Notes: generated from the letters alone by a model not told the origin. Counted from the stretch's first letter, positions 1 through 10,050 are shown. The stretch is DNA of 64,000 nucleotides from Bacillota bacterium (GCA_023443515.1 JAEZUC010000079.1:19965-83964); one strand, 5' to 3'. Numbers and translations: made by a program.

Positions 1-1
1 T

Positions 2-334
2 GAGCATATGAGACAATGCTTTGAACAGGCAACAGAAAAATTCGGCGGACAGGTTGAGTTCAACTATGAAGTGGAATATCCTGCTTTCAATATACCCTTG
101 GATTCAGAAATTATCAACATAATGAAGTCAGCAGCAACAGACTGTGGCATTGAATTTGAGGCAGTAGTAACCGGAGGCGGAAGCGATACAAACGTTATAA
201 ACTCAAAAGGAATTGAAGCAGTTGACCTGAGCATTGGTATGACCAATGTACACAGTGTTAATGAACAGATATCAATAAAGGATATGACGGATGCAGTTAC
301 TTATCTTATAGCAATCATACAAAATGTAAAATAA
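2..334 (+). CDS. M20-family peptidase (peptidase T-like), C-terminal part
   Basis: This is the last 110 codons of a gene that begins before the window; the reading frame is open to the left edge. The visible part matches the C-terminal catalytic lobe of zinc aminopeptidases of the M20 family, the peptidase T/YqjE-like branch: GGGSDTNVINSKGI near the middle, then SIGMTNVHSVNEQI, where the His lies in the metal-binding region of the family. A cytosolic role in cleaving short peptides is inferred from the family. The next gene begins 32 nt downstream after a GGGGG ribosome site, so the two may be co-transcribed. The exact subfamily cannot be fixed without the N-terminal half. Confidence 0.8.
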   Translation, partial: EHMRQCFEQATEKFGGQVEFNYEVEYPAFNIPLDSEIINIMKSAATDCGIEFEAVVTGGGSDTNVINSKGIEAVDLSIGMTNVHSVNEQISIKDMTDAVTYLIAIIQNVK

Positions 335-366
335 CTGACAAACAAGCTGCTAACAGGGGGATATCT

Positions 367-1278
367 ATGGTGCAAACTATTTTAATAGATAAGGAAATAT
401 CTATTAACCACAAGGAGTGTTTCGATAAGTTTTTTGAAACAGCCCATGTCCTTGCATCTGAAATGAGTTTTACGAATCTTTTCATGTGGAAGGAACACTA
501 CAAATTAAAATTCGGAATAATTAATGATTTTTTATGCATAATGTCAGTGAGAGATAATTTAAATCCTTTTTGCTTTTTCCCTGTAGGGGAATATAAAAAA
601 GCAGAAGAATTAAAACAGACAATAGGAACATTAAAGGAATACTTTAATTCAGAGGGATGGAAATTAATTTTTTCCAGAGTTACAAAACAGCAGGTGGAAA
701 TTCTTGACCAACTGGGAGTCGGTTATAATTCTACAGAGGATAGAGACAATTCTGACTATGTGTATACTGTAAGAAGCTTGTCAACATTGGCAGGAAAGAA
801 GCTTGACGGAAAAAGAAACCATATTAACAAGTTTAAGAAACTTTACAGCTATGAGTATGAAGAAATAACACCTGCAAATATTAAAGACTGCAAGAACATA
901 GTAGAAAAATGGTACCGCCATAGAGGACAATCAGGTGGCGAAAGCCTTGTCCATGAAAGAATCGCAAACCTTAAACTCCTAGACAATTATGGAATACTTG
1001 GTTTAAAAGGCGGATTGATCAGAGTTGAGGGAGAAGCTGAAGCCTTCACGGTTGGAGAACAGCTTAATAAAAACACAGCGGTTATACATGTTGAAAAGGC
1101 AAATGCTGAAATTCAAGGGCTTTATACAGTGATAAACCAGCAGTTTATATGCAACCAATGGTTGCACCTGGAGTATGTCAACAGAGAACAGGACATGGGA
1201 ATTGCGGGGTTAAGAAAGGCTAAATTATCCTATAATCCCGATCATTTAATAGAAAAATACACAATAGAAGTTTGTTAA
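367..1278 (+). CDS. DUF2156 (phosphatidylglycerol lysyltransferase C-terminal-like) protein
   Basis: A 303-residue soluble protein that looks like the DUF2156 family, which has a tandem GNAT-like fold related to the catalytic domain of MprF lipid aminoacyltransferases. Supporting stretches are ASEMSFTNLFMWKEHY near the N terminus, LDGKRNHINKFKK in the middle and EGEAEAFTVGEQL in the second half. No membrane segments are visible, so it is a free-standing cytosolic version. The substrate is unknown; family members are thought to move acyl or aminoacyl groups, but nothing here identifies the donor. The start has a GGGGG ribosome site 6-10 nt upstream. It probably shares a transcript with the peptidase before it; gapA downstream has its own promoter. 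Confidence 0.75.
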   Translation: MVQTILIDKEISINHKECFDKFFETAHVLASEMSFTNLFMWKEHYKLKFGIINDFLCIMSVRDNLNPFCFFPVGEYKKAEELKQTIGTLKEYFNSEGWKLIFSRVTKQQVEILDQLGVGYNSTEDRDNSDYVYTVRSLSTLAGKKLDGKRNHINKFKKLYSYEYEEITPANIKDCKNIVEKWYRHRGQSGGESLVHERIANLKLLDNYGILGLKGGLIRVEGEAEAFTVGEQLNKNTAVIHVEKANAEIQGLYTVINQQFICNQWLHLEYVNREQDMGIAGLRKAKLSYNPDHLIEKYTIEVC

Positions 1279-1306
1279 ATATTTATTAAATTAAGCGTAT
1301 ATACTA

Positions 1307-1335
1307 TTGAAAATGTTTTTGAAATATTATAGAAT
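1307..1335 (+). promoter_or_regulatory. Candidate sigma-A promoter of gapA
   Basis: TTGAAA (1307-1312), a 17-nt spacer, then TAGAAT (1330-1335). It lies about 90 nt before the gapA start. A short hairpin (TTGGTTT/AAACCAA) follows at about 1339-1362 in the leader. Confidence 0.5.
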
Positions 1336-1414
1336 TATTTTGGTTTAGGAAAAGGAAACCAATTATTTTGTCGATAAGCATTAATTTGCTTGACTAATTA
1401 ATAAAAAAACTTAG

Positions 1415-2437
<1,023 letters not shown>

Positions 2438-2450
2438 TTAAAGCTTTTAC

Positions 2451-2500
2451 ACAGCACTGTTTTAGATGTGATAAATCTATCTAAAAGCAGTGCTGTTTTA
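2451..2500 (+). terminator. Intrinsic terminator of gapA
   Basis: Arms ACAGCACTG-TTTTAGA and TCTAAAA-GCAGTGCTGT enclose a short loop and are followed by TTTTATT. Confidence 0.85.
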
Positions 2501-2574
2501 TTATGCGCATATGTAAATATATGTAAAAAATTAGCAATATATAGATAAATGAATTAATGGGGGAAATGTGTGAA

Positions 2575-2781
2575 ATGAAAGAATTTCTAACTTCAATATT
2601 TCTAGGACTACTTATAATAATACTTGGTTTTATTGTATCGGCAACATTAGGTAGTATATTTGATGGGGGTAATCCAAATAATTCATTTTTATCTGCTATA
2701 ATGTTTGCAATCTTATTTTTATGTTCTACAATTACTGTCTGTACTAGAGCTATGATTAAAGCGTTTAAAGCTAAGAATTGA
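2575..2781 (+). CDS. Small two-segment membrane protein, unknown
   Basis: A 68-residue hydrophobic protein, not assigned to a family. It has a hydrophobic segment at about residues 4-24 and a second at about 40-58, joined by a short polar loop with SIFDGGNPNN, and a basic tail (IKAFKAKN), consistent with a two-pass inner-membrane protein. ATG 2575 is preferred over in-frame ATGs at 2557 and 2566 because the ribosome site GGGGGAA (2559-2565) lies between them at correct spacing for 2575. It stands alone after the gapA terminator, and the 210 nt behind it hold no clear gene. Confidence 0.55.
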   Translation: MKEFLTSIFLGLLIIILGFIVSATLGSIFDGGNPNNSFLSAIMFAILFLCSTITVCTRAMIKAFKAKN

Positions 2782-2935
2782 TTGTCTATTATGATTTTGC
2801 ATACTATGCAGAAATAAAGAGTATTTCCGCCATAATATCTTAAAATTAAAGATATCCTTAGATATATAACTTGTCTAATTTCCATTTTTTGCTTATACTT
2901 AACATAATGATTTAATAAATACTGATTCAGAGCTT

Positions 2936-2966
2936 TTAAGCCTACAGGTTTATGCCTGCTAGGCTT
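2936..2966 (+). promoter_or_regulatory. Leader hairpin before the secreted-protein gene
   Basis: AAGCCTA-CAGG and CCTG-C-TAGGCTT form an 11-bp stem with one bulged base and a 6-nt loop, ending about 17 nt before the ribosome site of the gene at 2993. No U-run follows, so it is not a terminator. It may be a stabilising or translation-control element. Confidence 0.4.
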
Positions 2967-2992
2967 AATATTTGTCGGTGCAGGAGGAACAA

Positions 2993-4018
2993 ATGAAAAA
3001 AACAAACTTAATCAGGCTTATTTGTATTATATTTATCTTATGTGTATTTTTTAGCTTTACAGCTTATGCGTTAACCGGTTCGACTTTTTCAAGCAGTGGA
3101 AACCATTTAATTTATGTAAATAATCCTGAGTCCTTTGGCCTTAATTCGGAGGATTTAGTATATTTGTACGGTACAAACCTTGGTAATTCCTATAAAGATG
3201 TTGAATTTTATCACCATTTGTATAACGCTTGGTCCAATGCAGGAGCTTGCAGGGTGGGAGTGGCGATTATGAACAAAGGCCCAAAGCCTGCTAAAATAAC
3301 TTTTAAAGGTAGTTGCACTGCAACGCTGGATGGATATAATTTCGCTGTTATTGAAGACACTTCACAGGTGCTTAGAAGCTTTCAGAATGCGAAATATCAA
3401 ACTATTATCCTTAAACCCGGAGAAAAGAAAATCGTATGGTCGGATGACTTTAGCTTTACGCCAGGATTTTCTGAATTTGTGTACGGAAGAGCTCGGTTTA
3501 AATCAAATCAGAAATTTGGCGTTTGGTTGAGAGTATTTGCAGCCGGACAATCTAAAACCGCTGAAGATGTATTTAAAGAACATCTTCCTGTAAAGGGTAT
3601 AGGACATGGTTTTTGCGGTGAACTGGGTTATACAGAGAAAAATGTTGTACTTGATGCAGATTCAAGTAAAATAACAAATCTGTGCGAATGGCCTCAGTCA
3701 CTAAATACATATGAGTACGACGGTGTAATAAACTCAAAACCCGGTGCATCAAAATACCATGCAGGTAACTACGGTGTTGTTTATAATATAAAAATAAACC
3801 ATGCGGCAAATAAAAGGATTATAATAAGTCCCAAATGGACACAGGACAGACCATATGCAACCATTGTTTACAGTGTAAATAATGGCCCGTGGATTGTGGG
3901 TGAAAAGATTACAACGGGAATGTTCTGGATAGAAGAGCTTGGGGACAGCCAGACTGCAAATGTCAGGTTTATGCTTCCGGGAGGCAACTGTGGAAGCTAT
4001 TTTGTCTCATTTGAATAA
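2993..4018 (+). CDS. Secreted protein of unknown function
   Basis: A 341-residue protein with a clear Sec signal peptide: basic MKKTNLIR, a hydrophobic core, then FTAYA, with probable cleavage near residue 26. The mature part is rich in aromatic residues and short beta-prone stretches and contains five or six Cys, for example ACRVGVAIMNKG, HGFCGELGY and PGGNCGSYFVSFE at the extreme C terminus. I see no dockerin, S-layer, sortase or carbohydrate-binding motif that I recognise. ATG 2993 is chosen because AGGAGG ends 6 nt before it; a TTG at 2972 lies upstream of that site. The gene stands alone with a hairpin in its leader. Confidence 0.7.
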   Translation: MKKTNLIRLICIIFILCVFFSFTAYALTGSTFSSSGNHLIYVNNPESFGLNSEDLVYLYGTNLGNSYKDVEFYHHLYNAWSNAGACRVGVAIMNKGPKPAKITFKGSCTATLDGYNFAVIEDTSQVLRSFQNAKYQTIILKPGEKKIVWSDDFSFTPGFSEFVYGRARFKSNQKFGVWLRVFAAGQSKTAEDVFKEHLPVKGIGHGFCGELGYTEKNVVLDADSSKITNLCEWPQSLNTYEYDGVINSKPGASKYHAGNYGVVYNIKINHAANKRIIISPKWTQDRPYATIVYSVNNGPWIVGEKITTGMFWIEELGDSQTANVRFMLPGGNCGSYFVSFE

Positions 4019-4164
4019 GTTAAGGCGAAATTGATTAGTACCAAGTAATAATATCTAGTTTTAAACCGAATCATATTGTGCTATAATATACAGTGGAAAA
4101 CAAAAAATAGTATGTTAAGCATTAATTGGCTTATTATATAAAGCTCAAATTCAAGGAGGATTTT

Positions 4165-5352
4165 ATGATAGTTTCGCCTAAATTCAGAGGATTTATTTGC
4201 ACAACATCTCATCCGGCAGGCTGTGAATATAGTGTCAGTAAACAGATTGAGTATGTTAAAAATCAAAAAAGAGTAGATGGTGCTAAAAAAGTACTGGTTA
4301 TTGGTGCTTCAACAGGGTACGGACTGGCATCAAGGATAACAGCTGCATTTGGTTGCGGAGCTGCTACAATCGGTATATTCTTTGAAAGGCCTGCAGCTAA
4401 AAATAAAACAGCCTCTGCAGGATGGTACAATTCGGCGGCTTTTGAGAAAATGGCAAAAGAAGAAGGCCTGTATGCAAAAAGTATAAACGGTGATGCCTTT
4501 TCAAATGAAATCAAACAGAAAACTATTGATTTAATAAAAAAAGACCTTGGTAAGATAGACATGGTAGTTTACAGTCTGGCTTCTCCAAGAAGGACACACC
4601 CTGTATCCGGTGATGTGTTCAATTCAGTTATAAAGCCTATTGGTAAAACTTATACATCAAAAACGGTAGATTTCCATACCCAGCTTGTTTCTGAAACTAC
4701 CATTGAACCGGCCAATGATGATGAAATCAAACAGACTATTGCAGTAATGGGCGGTGAAGACTGGGCAATGTGGATGGATGCCCTGAAAAATGCCGATGTT
4801 CTTGAGGAAAATGTAATTACACTGGCATATTCCTATGTAGGCCCTGAAATGACTCATTCTGTTTACAGAGAGGGAACTATCGGAAAAGCCAAGGATGACC
4901 TTGAGGCTACTGTGGCAAAAATTGACGAGAGTCTTAAGGGTATTGGCGGAAAAGCTTATGTCTCCATTAATAAAGCTGTTGTAACACAAGCCAGTGCAGC
5001 TATACCTGTTATATCTCTTTATGTCAGTGCCTTATTTAAAGTAATGAAAGAAAAAAATATCCATGAGGGATGTATTGAACAAATGTACAGAATGTTCAGC
5101 GACAGGATATATTCAGGAGATTTGAAACTGGACAGCAAGGGCAGAATCTGTATGGATGATCTGGAAATGCTACCTGAGATTCAGGCTGAAGTAACAAAAC
5201 TCTGGAACCAAGCCAATAACGAAAATGTGAAAGACATTACTGATATTGAAGGCTACAGAAAAGAGTTTTTCAGACTTTTTGGTTTTGAATTTGAAGGTGT
5301 TGACTATAACGCTGATGTTAATATAGAAGTAAGTATTGATGGAATAAATTAA
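4165..5352 (+). CDS. fabV: trans-2-enoyl-CoA/ACP reductase FabV (Ter)
   Basis: Reduces the trans-2 double bond of enoyl-ACP or enoyl-CoA with NADH, in fatty-acid elongation or a butyrate-type route. The 395-residue length fits the family (about 395-400). The NADH-binding loop appears as VIGASTGYGLASR near residue 46. The Tyr-X8-Lys catalytic signature is Y234 to K243 within SVYREGTIGKAK, close to the Y235/K244 spacing known for FabV. The C-terminal RKEFFRLFGFEFEGVDY is characteristic. The start is set by AAGGAGGA (4153-4160); an upstream in-frame start would lie before that site. It is monocistronic with a strong terminator. Whether it serves ACP or CoA substrates cannot be read from sequence. 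Confidence 0.93.
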   Translation: MIVSPKFRGFICTTSHPAGCEYSVSKQIEYVKNQKRVDGAKKVLVIGASTGYGLASRITAAFGCGAATIGIFFERPAAKNKTASAGWYNSAAFEKMAKEEGLYAKSINGDAFSNEIKQKTIDLIKKDLGKIDMVVYSLASPRRTHPVSGDVFNSVIKPIGKTYTSKTVDFHTQLVSETTIEPANDDEIKQTIAVMGGEDWAMWMDALKNADVLEENVITLAYSYVGPEMTHSVYREGTIGKAKDDLEATVAKIDESLKGIGGKAYVSINKAVVTQASAAIPVISLYVSALFKVMKEKNIHEGCIEQMYRMFSDRIYSGDLKLDSKGRICMDDLEMLPEIQAEVTKLWNQANNENVKDITDIEGYRKEFFRLFGFEFEGVDYNADVNIEVSIDGIN

Positions 5353-5362
5353 ACTTACTGTT

Positions 5363-5423
5363 AAAAGCATAAACCCGGTGAAATTCTGCATAGTGGAGTT
5401 GTTTTGGGTTTATGCTTTTTTTA
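5363..5423 (+). terminator. Intrinsic terminator of fabV
   Basis: AAAAGCATAAACCC pairs with GGGTTTATGCTTTT across a loop of about 29 nt, followed by a T-run. Confidence 0.85.
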
Positions 5424-5574
5424 TTGTTCTGAAAATTATTATATAAAATAGTAAATTATTCTATAAAACATTGGTATAGTGATATATAATAAAATAAACA
5501 ATCACAATACACATTTTCGTTGCAATAACTAACGGACTATAAAGGGGCAGCTTAAAATATTAATGGAGGTGTTT

Positions 5575-7863
5575 ATGTTTTTTAAAAGAAAAAAAGGCAT
5601 AAAACCTGGGCAATATAAAACGCTGGTTAACATAATTAATAATAACAACTATAAAAGCCTTTCGGATAATGAACTTCAACAATTAATTAATAATTATAAA
5701 AAACGCTTAGATAATTTTATCATCCGTGACAGTCAACAATTTGTTAATGAATATATGACAGATTGTTTTGCAATAACAAAAGAGATAAGCAGGCGTGTAT
5801 TAAATCTTGAACCATATGATTCGCAACTTCTGACAGGTATTGCATTATACTTAGGAAAAATTGCAGAATTGCCCACAGGAGAGGGAAAAACATTAGCAGC
5901 TGTTTTTCCGGCAGTATTAAACGCACTCTCCGGCAAAGGTGTTCACATTTTTACCTTTAACGATTACCTTGCAAAAAGAGACGCGGAATGGATGAAGGGG
6001 ATATATGAATTCTGGGGATTAAAAGCGTCATATATTCAGGAAAATATGGACAGGCCTCAAAGAAGAAGGGCATATTTGGCTGATATAACTTATGTTACGC
6101 CAAAAGAAGCTGGTTTTGATTATCTAAGGGATTCTATAGTCTATGATAAAAATGAAATTGTACATAGGCCATTCAACTCTGTAATTGTTGACGAGGCAGA
6201 CGCAATTCTTATTGATGAAGCCAGGACACCTCTGGTCATAGCAGGAAGTATGGGCTTGCAGCAAAAAATTGACAACCGTCTGGTAGAACTGGTGGGATTA
6301 CTGAGACGGAATATTGATTATGCAATTGATGAGAGCAGCAGAAATGTTTATCTGACCGAAGCCGGCAGTTCTGTAGTTGAAAATTATCTTGACTGTGGGA
6401 ACCTGTATAATCCCAAAAATGTAGAAACGCTTACACATATAAATAATATGCTTCATGCTAAAGTCCTTTTAAAACGGGATATTCATTATATTATTAAAGA
6501 TGGGCGTATCGAAATCATAGATGAATTTACAGGAAGGATTGCAGACAGACGAAAGTGGGATTATGGACTTCAGATGGCTCTTGAAGCTGTTGAAGGAATA
6601 GACTCCATACCAAGTAATAAAATACTTGGAAAAATAACAATTCAGAATTTTATAAGCTTGTATCCGCATATGTCAGGAATGACGGCAACGGCAAAGTCGT
6701 CTGAGGAAGAATTCCTAAGTACATATGAACATGATGTCTATGTTGTCCAGCCAAATAAAAAATGTATTCGTGTTGATTTCGATGATTTTGTTTACACACA
6801 TAAAGAAGCAAAATACAATGCCATAGTTAATGAGGTTCGCGCTTCGCATAACCAAGGACGGCCTGTATTGATAGGTACTTCAAGCATTAAGGAATCTGAG
6901 ATGTTGGCAGGTATGCTGAAACAGCAAGAAATAGTATGTGTGGTATTAAATGCAAAAAACGATGCAGAAGAAGCAAAAATCATTGCGCTGGCGGGAAAAC
7001 TCGGGGCCGTTACTGTGTCTACCAATATGGCAGGACGTGGAGTTGACATAAAACTAGGTGGAGAAAATTGCCCTGAAGATACAGAAAAGGTGTTGGAATT
7101 GGGTGGACTTTATGTCATCGGAACCAACAGAAACGAATGCGTGAGAATTGACAACCAGTTGAGGGGCAGGGCTGGAAGGCAGGGTGACCCCGGCTCTTCA
7201 CGCTTTTTTATAAGTTTGGAAGATGATTTATTGGTGCAGTTTGGTATAGGAAAGGTTATACCAACCAAATATTATGGCATAAGGCAGGCCGAAAAGGTTG
7301 ATGACAGCAAACTTTTAGCATTGATATGCCATATACAGAGAGTAGTCAACGGTCAGAACTTTGAGATAAGAAAAACACTGGGCAAATACTCGTATCTCCT
7401 TGAATGGCAGAGAAGAACATTTTTCAAAAACAGGTTTGAAGTTTTGTCCTGTAATACTCCGGGGATTTTGTCCGTAGAGAAAAAGGAGTTATACAAAGAA
7501 CTGTGCGATAAGTATGGAAAAGAAAGAGTTGATGAAATTCAGAGAAAAGTATCCCTTAATTGCATGGACGAATTCTGGTATGATTTTCTTGAATATTGTG
7601 AAAATATTAAGGAAGGAATAAATCTGGTTTCGGCAGGAAGAAAAGATCCTGTGGACGAGTTTAACAGACTTAGTATCAATAAATTTGAACAGCTGCATGA
7701 GGAAATCAATGAAAAAATATTGAATACCCTCCAAGACATAGATTTTTCCATGGATGACTGCCAGTTGGCAGATAATGGATTTCAAACACCTTCAGCTACC
7801 TGGACCTATATAATTAACGACAGCATAAAAGTTAAAAATTTTACACTATTCAGCAGATTATAA
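5575..7863 (+). CDS. SecA-like translocase ATPase, probably an accessory SecA paralogue
   Basis: A 762-residue SecA-family motor, shorter than housekeeping SecA (about 840). Walker A is GEGKT (102-106) in LPTGEGKTLAA; Walker B is DEAD-like (206-209) followed by AILIDEARTP; the second helicase lobe has NMAGRGVDIKLGG (from 484) and LRGRAGRQGDPGSS. The C-terminal zinc-binding Cys tail of canonical SecA is missing, and the usual MKTGEGKT reads LPTGEGKT. A role in exporting a subset of proteins is inferred. No SecY2 or glycosylation genes are beside it, so its client is unknown. ATG 5575 is used because GGAGGT (5565-5570) lies just upstream; the ATG at 5563 precedes that site. It is followed after 92 nt by the LytTR regulator gene. 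Confidence 0.85.
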   Translation: MFFKRKKGIKPGQYKTLVNIINNNNYKSLSDNELQQLINNYKKRLDNFIIRDSQQFVNEYMTDCFAITKEISRRVLNLEPYDSQLLTGIALYLGKIAELPTGEGKTLAAVFPAVLNALSGKGVHIFTFNDYLAKRDAEWMKGIYEFWGLKASYIQENMDRPQRRRAYLADITYVTPKEAGFDYLRDSIVYDKNEIVHRPFNSVIVDEADAILIDEARTPLVIAGSMGLQQKIDNRLVELVGLLRRNIDYAIDESSRNVYLTEAGSSVVENYLDCGNLYNPKNVETLTHINNMLHAKVLLKRDIHYIIKDGRIEIIDEFTGRIADRRKWDYGLQMALEAVEGIDSIPSNKILGKITIQNFISLYPHMSGMTATAKSSEEEFLSTYEHDVYVVQPNKKCIRVDFDDFVYTHKEAKYNAIVNEVRASHNQGRPVLIGTSSIKESEMLAGMLKQQEIVCVVLNAKNDAEEAKIIALAGKLGAVTVSTNMAGRGVDIKLGGENCPEDTEKVLELGGLYVIGTNRNECVRIDNQLRGRAGRQGDPGSSRFFISLEDDLLVQFGIGKVIPTKYYGIRQAEKVDDSKLLALICHIQRVVNGQNFEIRKTLGKYSYLLEWQRRTFFKNRFEVLSCNTPGILSVEKKELYKELCDKYGKERVDEIQRKVSLNCMDEFWYDFLEYCENIKEGINLVSAGRKDPVDEFNRLSINKFEQLHEEINEKILNTLQDIDFSMDDCQLADNGFQTPSATWTYIINDSIKVKNFTLFSRL

Positions 7864-7885
7864 TTTAATGGTTATGTGACATAAC

Positions 7886-7922
7886 AAAAAATATTCAGTA
7901 TATCAGTAAATTATGGTACAAT
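7886..7922 (+). promoter_or_regulatory. Promoter region of the LytTR/AgrC-like pair with shared 26-nt element
   Basis: Positions 7886-7911 match 10020-10045 at 22 of 26 bases (AAAAAATATT, then TATA, then GTAAAT in register) and contain two TCAGTA copies. An extended -10 (TGGTACAAT, 7914-7922) follows. A perfect GTTATG-TGA-CATAAC inverted repeat lies just upstream (7871-7885). LytTR regulators bind short direct repeats, so this is a candidate autoregulatory site; that is inference. Confidence 0.45.
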
Positions 7923-7955
7923 TATACATAATATCTTTTTTTTGCAGGTGATTGG

Positions 7956-8660
7956 ATGATACGGATTTCCCTTTGCGATGATGAAAACCAAATTACTGGA
8001 ACATTAGCCGCCAACCTAAAAGGCATAAGGCCTGATATAGAAGTACTTTCCTATGATAGCGGAGAGAACTTGCTCGAAAGTAAATATCTGTATAACGATA
8101 TAGTATTACTGGACATTGAGATGAACGGAATAAACGGTATTGAAACGGCCATTGAGCTTCGCAAAGGCGGCTATGAAGGAATGATTATATTTCTAACATC
8201 TCACAAGGAAATGGTTTTTGATTCTTTTCGGGTCAAGCCGTACAACTATATTGTTAAGCCCATTGATATAAATAAAGTTAACAATATACTCAACAATGCC
8301 ATAAATGAAATTATAGACAGGAAAACTACCCATTTCGAAGCCGTGTGCAACAATCGTACTTTCAGAATACAGCTAGAAGACATTTATTACTTTGAGTGTA
8401 ACGGTAGAAAAGTTGATATTTATTCAAAAAACGGGACAATTACTATTTTGGGAAAAATGAATCAAATAGAAGCCTCTCTCAGAAATAAGCAGTTTTTCAG
8501 GTGCCATAAGGGTTATCTTGTAAATCTAGAGCACGTTTGCGAATTTTCAAATAATGAGATTATTTTGACCAATAACCAGAAGGTTTTAATCAGCAGACTA
8601 AAAATTAATTTATTCAAGGAGGCTTTTAAGGCGTTTATGAAAGGAAATATAAAATGCTAG
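7956..8660 (+). CDS. LytTR-family response regulator (AgrA/PlnC-like)
   Basis: A 234-residue regulator. The receiver domain covers about residues 1-120, with the acidic pair D8-D9, phospho-acceptor D53 in IVLLDIEMNG, and Lys in NYIVKPIDI. The C-terminal LytTR DNA-binding domain covers about 135-230 (FECNGRKVDIYSKNG, FFRCHKGYLVNLEHV). The family usually controls peptide-signalling and bacteriocin operons. Its stop overlaps the start of the sensor kinase by 7 nt, so the two are translationally coupled. AGGTG lies 6-10 nt before the ATG. The nearest likely targets are its own promoter and that of the small peptide gene at 10112, which share a 26-nt element. Confidence 0.92.
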   Translation: MIRISLCDDENQITGTLAANLKGIRPDIEVLSYDSGENLLESKYLYNDIVLLDIEMNGINGIETAIELRKGGYEGMIIFLTSHKEMVFDSFRVKPYNYIVKPIDINKVNNILNNAINEIIDRKTTHFEAVCNNRTFRIQLEDIYYFECNGRKVDIYSKNGTITILGKMNQIEASLRNKQFFRCHKGYLVNLEHVCEFSNNEIILTNNQKVLISRLKINLFKEAFKAFMKGNIKC

Positions 8661-9982
8661 TGATTTTGGCAAACAGCCTAATTGATTTAATTTCAAGTAT
8701 ATTTGAAATACTGATTTTTGTTTTTATGATTTCAATATTTTTAGACTTTACCGAAAGAGCCAATAAAAACGTAATACTATATTTTGTTATATACGGATTG
8801 CTTAAAGTTGTCAAAATTATTTTTCCTATTGTATTTTTAGTTGACTTTATCACTTCTGTATTTGTACTGATTTTTGTTTTTATTGCTTTCAAAGGGAACA
8901 TTGCACACAAATTATTTGCATTTTCTACAGCGGTTTGTCTTAACTATGTTGTTGATATTTTTATTATCTCCTTTACAAACATGGGATTTAATTATAATTT
9001 GTTTTTCAGCACATTATCCGGAGGAGTAAGGGGTATATGGGTTACCATAATCAAAATTATACTGGTTATTCTTGTATACATACTACTGAAGAACTTTGCC
9101 ACTACCACAACATTAAAAATAAATATACTTTCATCTGTTCAGACCTTAATTCTCATCATGCTTCCTGCCTTCAGCTTTGCTACAATCACAATTCTTGACT
9201 GGGGAGTAAGGAATTTTGTAGATGTACCTGTAAATACTTCAGCATTCCTGCTTATAGCATCCTTATGCACAATAATATATAACGTAATAGTAATGATTTT
9301 AATTGATAAGATGATTCTTAATAAAAAATATAAACATCTCAATGAAATGTCAGAAGCTCAGCTTAGAACACAGTTCAATCATTACGAACAGATAATGAGT
9401 AAAAACCAGGAAACCAGGAAGCTAAAACATGATATGAAAAATCATCTTAGATTAATTAGAACCTTGATAGAAAATAATGACATAGATGAAGCAAAGGAGC
9501 TCCTTGACGAGATTGAGGATACTATGCGCGGACTTGACCTTGAAATAAGCAGCGGTAATAGTATCACAGATGCAATATTAAACGAAAAGAACAAGATGGC
9601 ACATAATCTGGGAATAAAATTTGAGTTTTCCGGGATATTGCCAAGGGAGAACTTTATAAATCCCTTTGATATCAGTACAATTTTTTCAAATGCTTTGGAT
9701 AATGCTATAGAAGCAGCTGTGAAGTCCGATGACTCTGAGAGGTTTATCAGGGTTTTCACATACATTCAGGGCAAATGCCTGTTTATTTTAATTGAAAATT
9801 CAGTTGAAAAGGATATTAAAATTACAGGAAAAGAGATTGAGTCTACAAAACAAAACAAGGAACATCACGGCTTTGGCCTCAAAAATATTAATGACAGCGT
9901 GGAAAAGTACGGAGGCGGACTGAGTATTATTTGTGAAAATAAAGTATTCAAACTGGAAATATTACTTAATATAAAAATATAA
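8654..9982 (+). CDS. AgrC-like sensor histidine kinase, polytopic membrane type
   Basis: A 442-residue kinase with about six to seven hydrophobic segments in the first 220 residues and no large extracellular domain, the layout of AgrC/PlnB peptide-pheromone sensors (HPK10 type). The phospho-accepting His is H259 in KLKHDMKNHLRL. The GHKL ATPase domain follows: the N box STIFSNALDNAIEAA and G box HGFGLKNINDSVEKYGG. Overlap with the LytTR regulator shows they form one operon. The presence of a GG-leader peptide gene 129 nt downstream suggests that peptide, or its mature form, as the ligand; this is inference. The gene is followed by a strong terminator at 10052-10098. Confidence 0.9.
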   Translation: MLVILANSLIDLISSIFEILIFVFMISIFLDFTERANKNVILYFVIYGLLKVVKIIFPIVFLVDFITSVFVLIFVFIAFKGNIAHKLFAFSTAVCLNYVVDIFIISFTNMGFNYNLFFSTLSGGVRGIWVTIIKIILVILVYILLKNFATTTTLKINILSSVQTLILIMLPAFSFATITILDWGVRNFVDVPVNTSAFLLIASLCTIIYNVIVMILIDKMILNKKYKHLNEMSEAQLRTQFNHYEQIMSKNQETRKLKHDMKNHLRLIRTLIENNDIDEAKELLDEIEDTMRGLDLEISSGNSITDAILNEKNKMAHNLGIKFEFSGILPRENFINPFDISTIFSNALDNAIEAAVKSDDSERFIRVFTYIQGKCLFILIENSVEKDIKITGKEIESTKQNKEHHGFGLKNINDSVEKYGGGLSIICENKVFKLEILLNIKI

Positions 9983-10019
9983 AACATGCATTTTGTGACA
10001 TTATAGAGACATGTTATGT

Positions 10020-10050
10020 AAAAAATATTGAATATAACTGTAAATATAAT
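10020..10050 (+). promoter_or_regulatory. Candidate regulated promoter of the 10112 peptide gene
   Basis: AAAAAATATT and the following bases to 10045 repeat the element found before the regulator gene (7886-7911). A TATAAT lies at 10045-10050. A start near 10057 would fall inside the left arm of the terminator stem, so a transcript from here would not form the full terminator. Confidence 0.4.

Noticed and set aside
2880..2985. Cyclic di-GMP riboswitch before the 2993 gene
   Set aside because: The hairpin alone is present; the conserved aptamer bases of GEMM-type riboswitches are not.
2481..3005. Long minus-strand open frame (174 codons) across the 2575 gene and the following gap
   Set aside because: Its product is not protein-like in composition, it has no good ribosome site, and the plus-strand small membrane gene has a proper one. 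Intergenic AT-rich DNA explains it.
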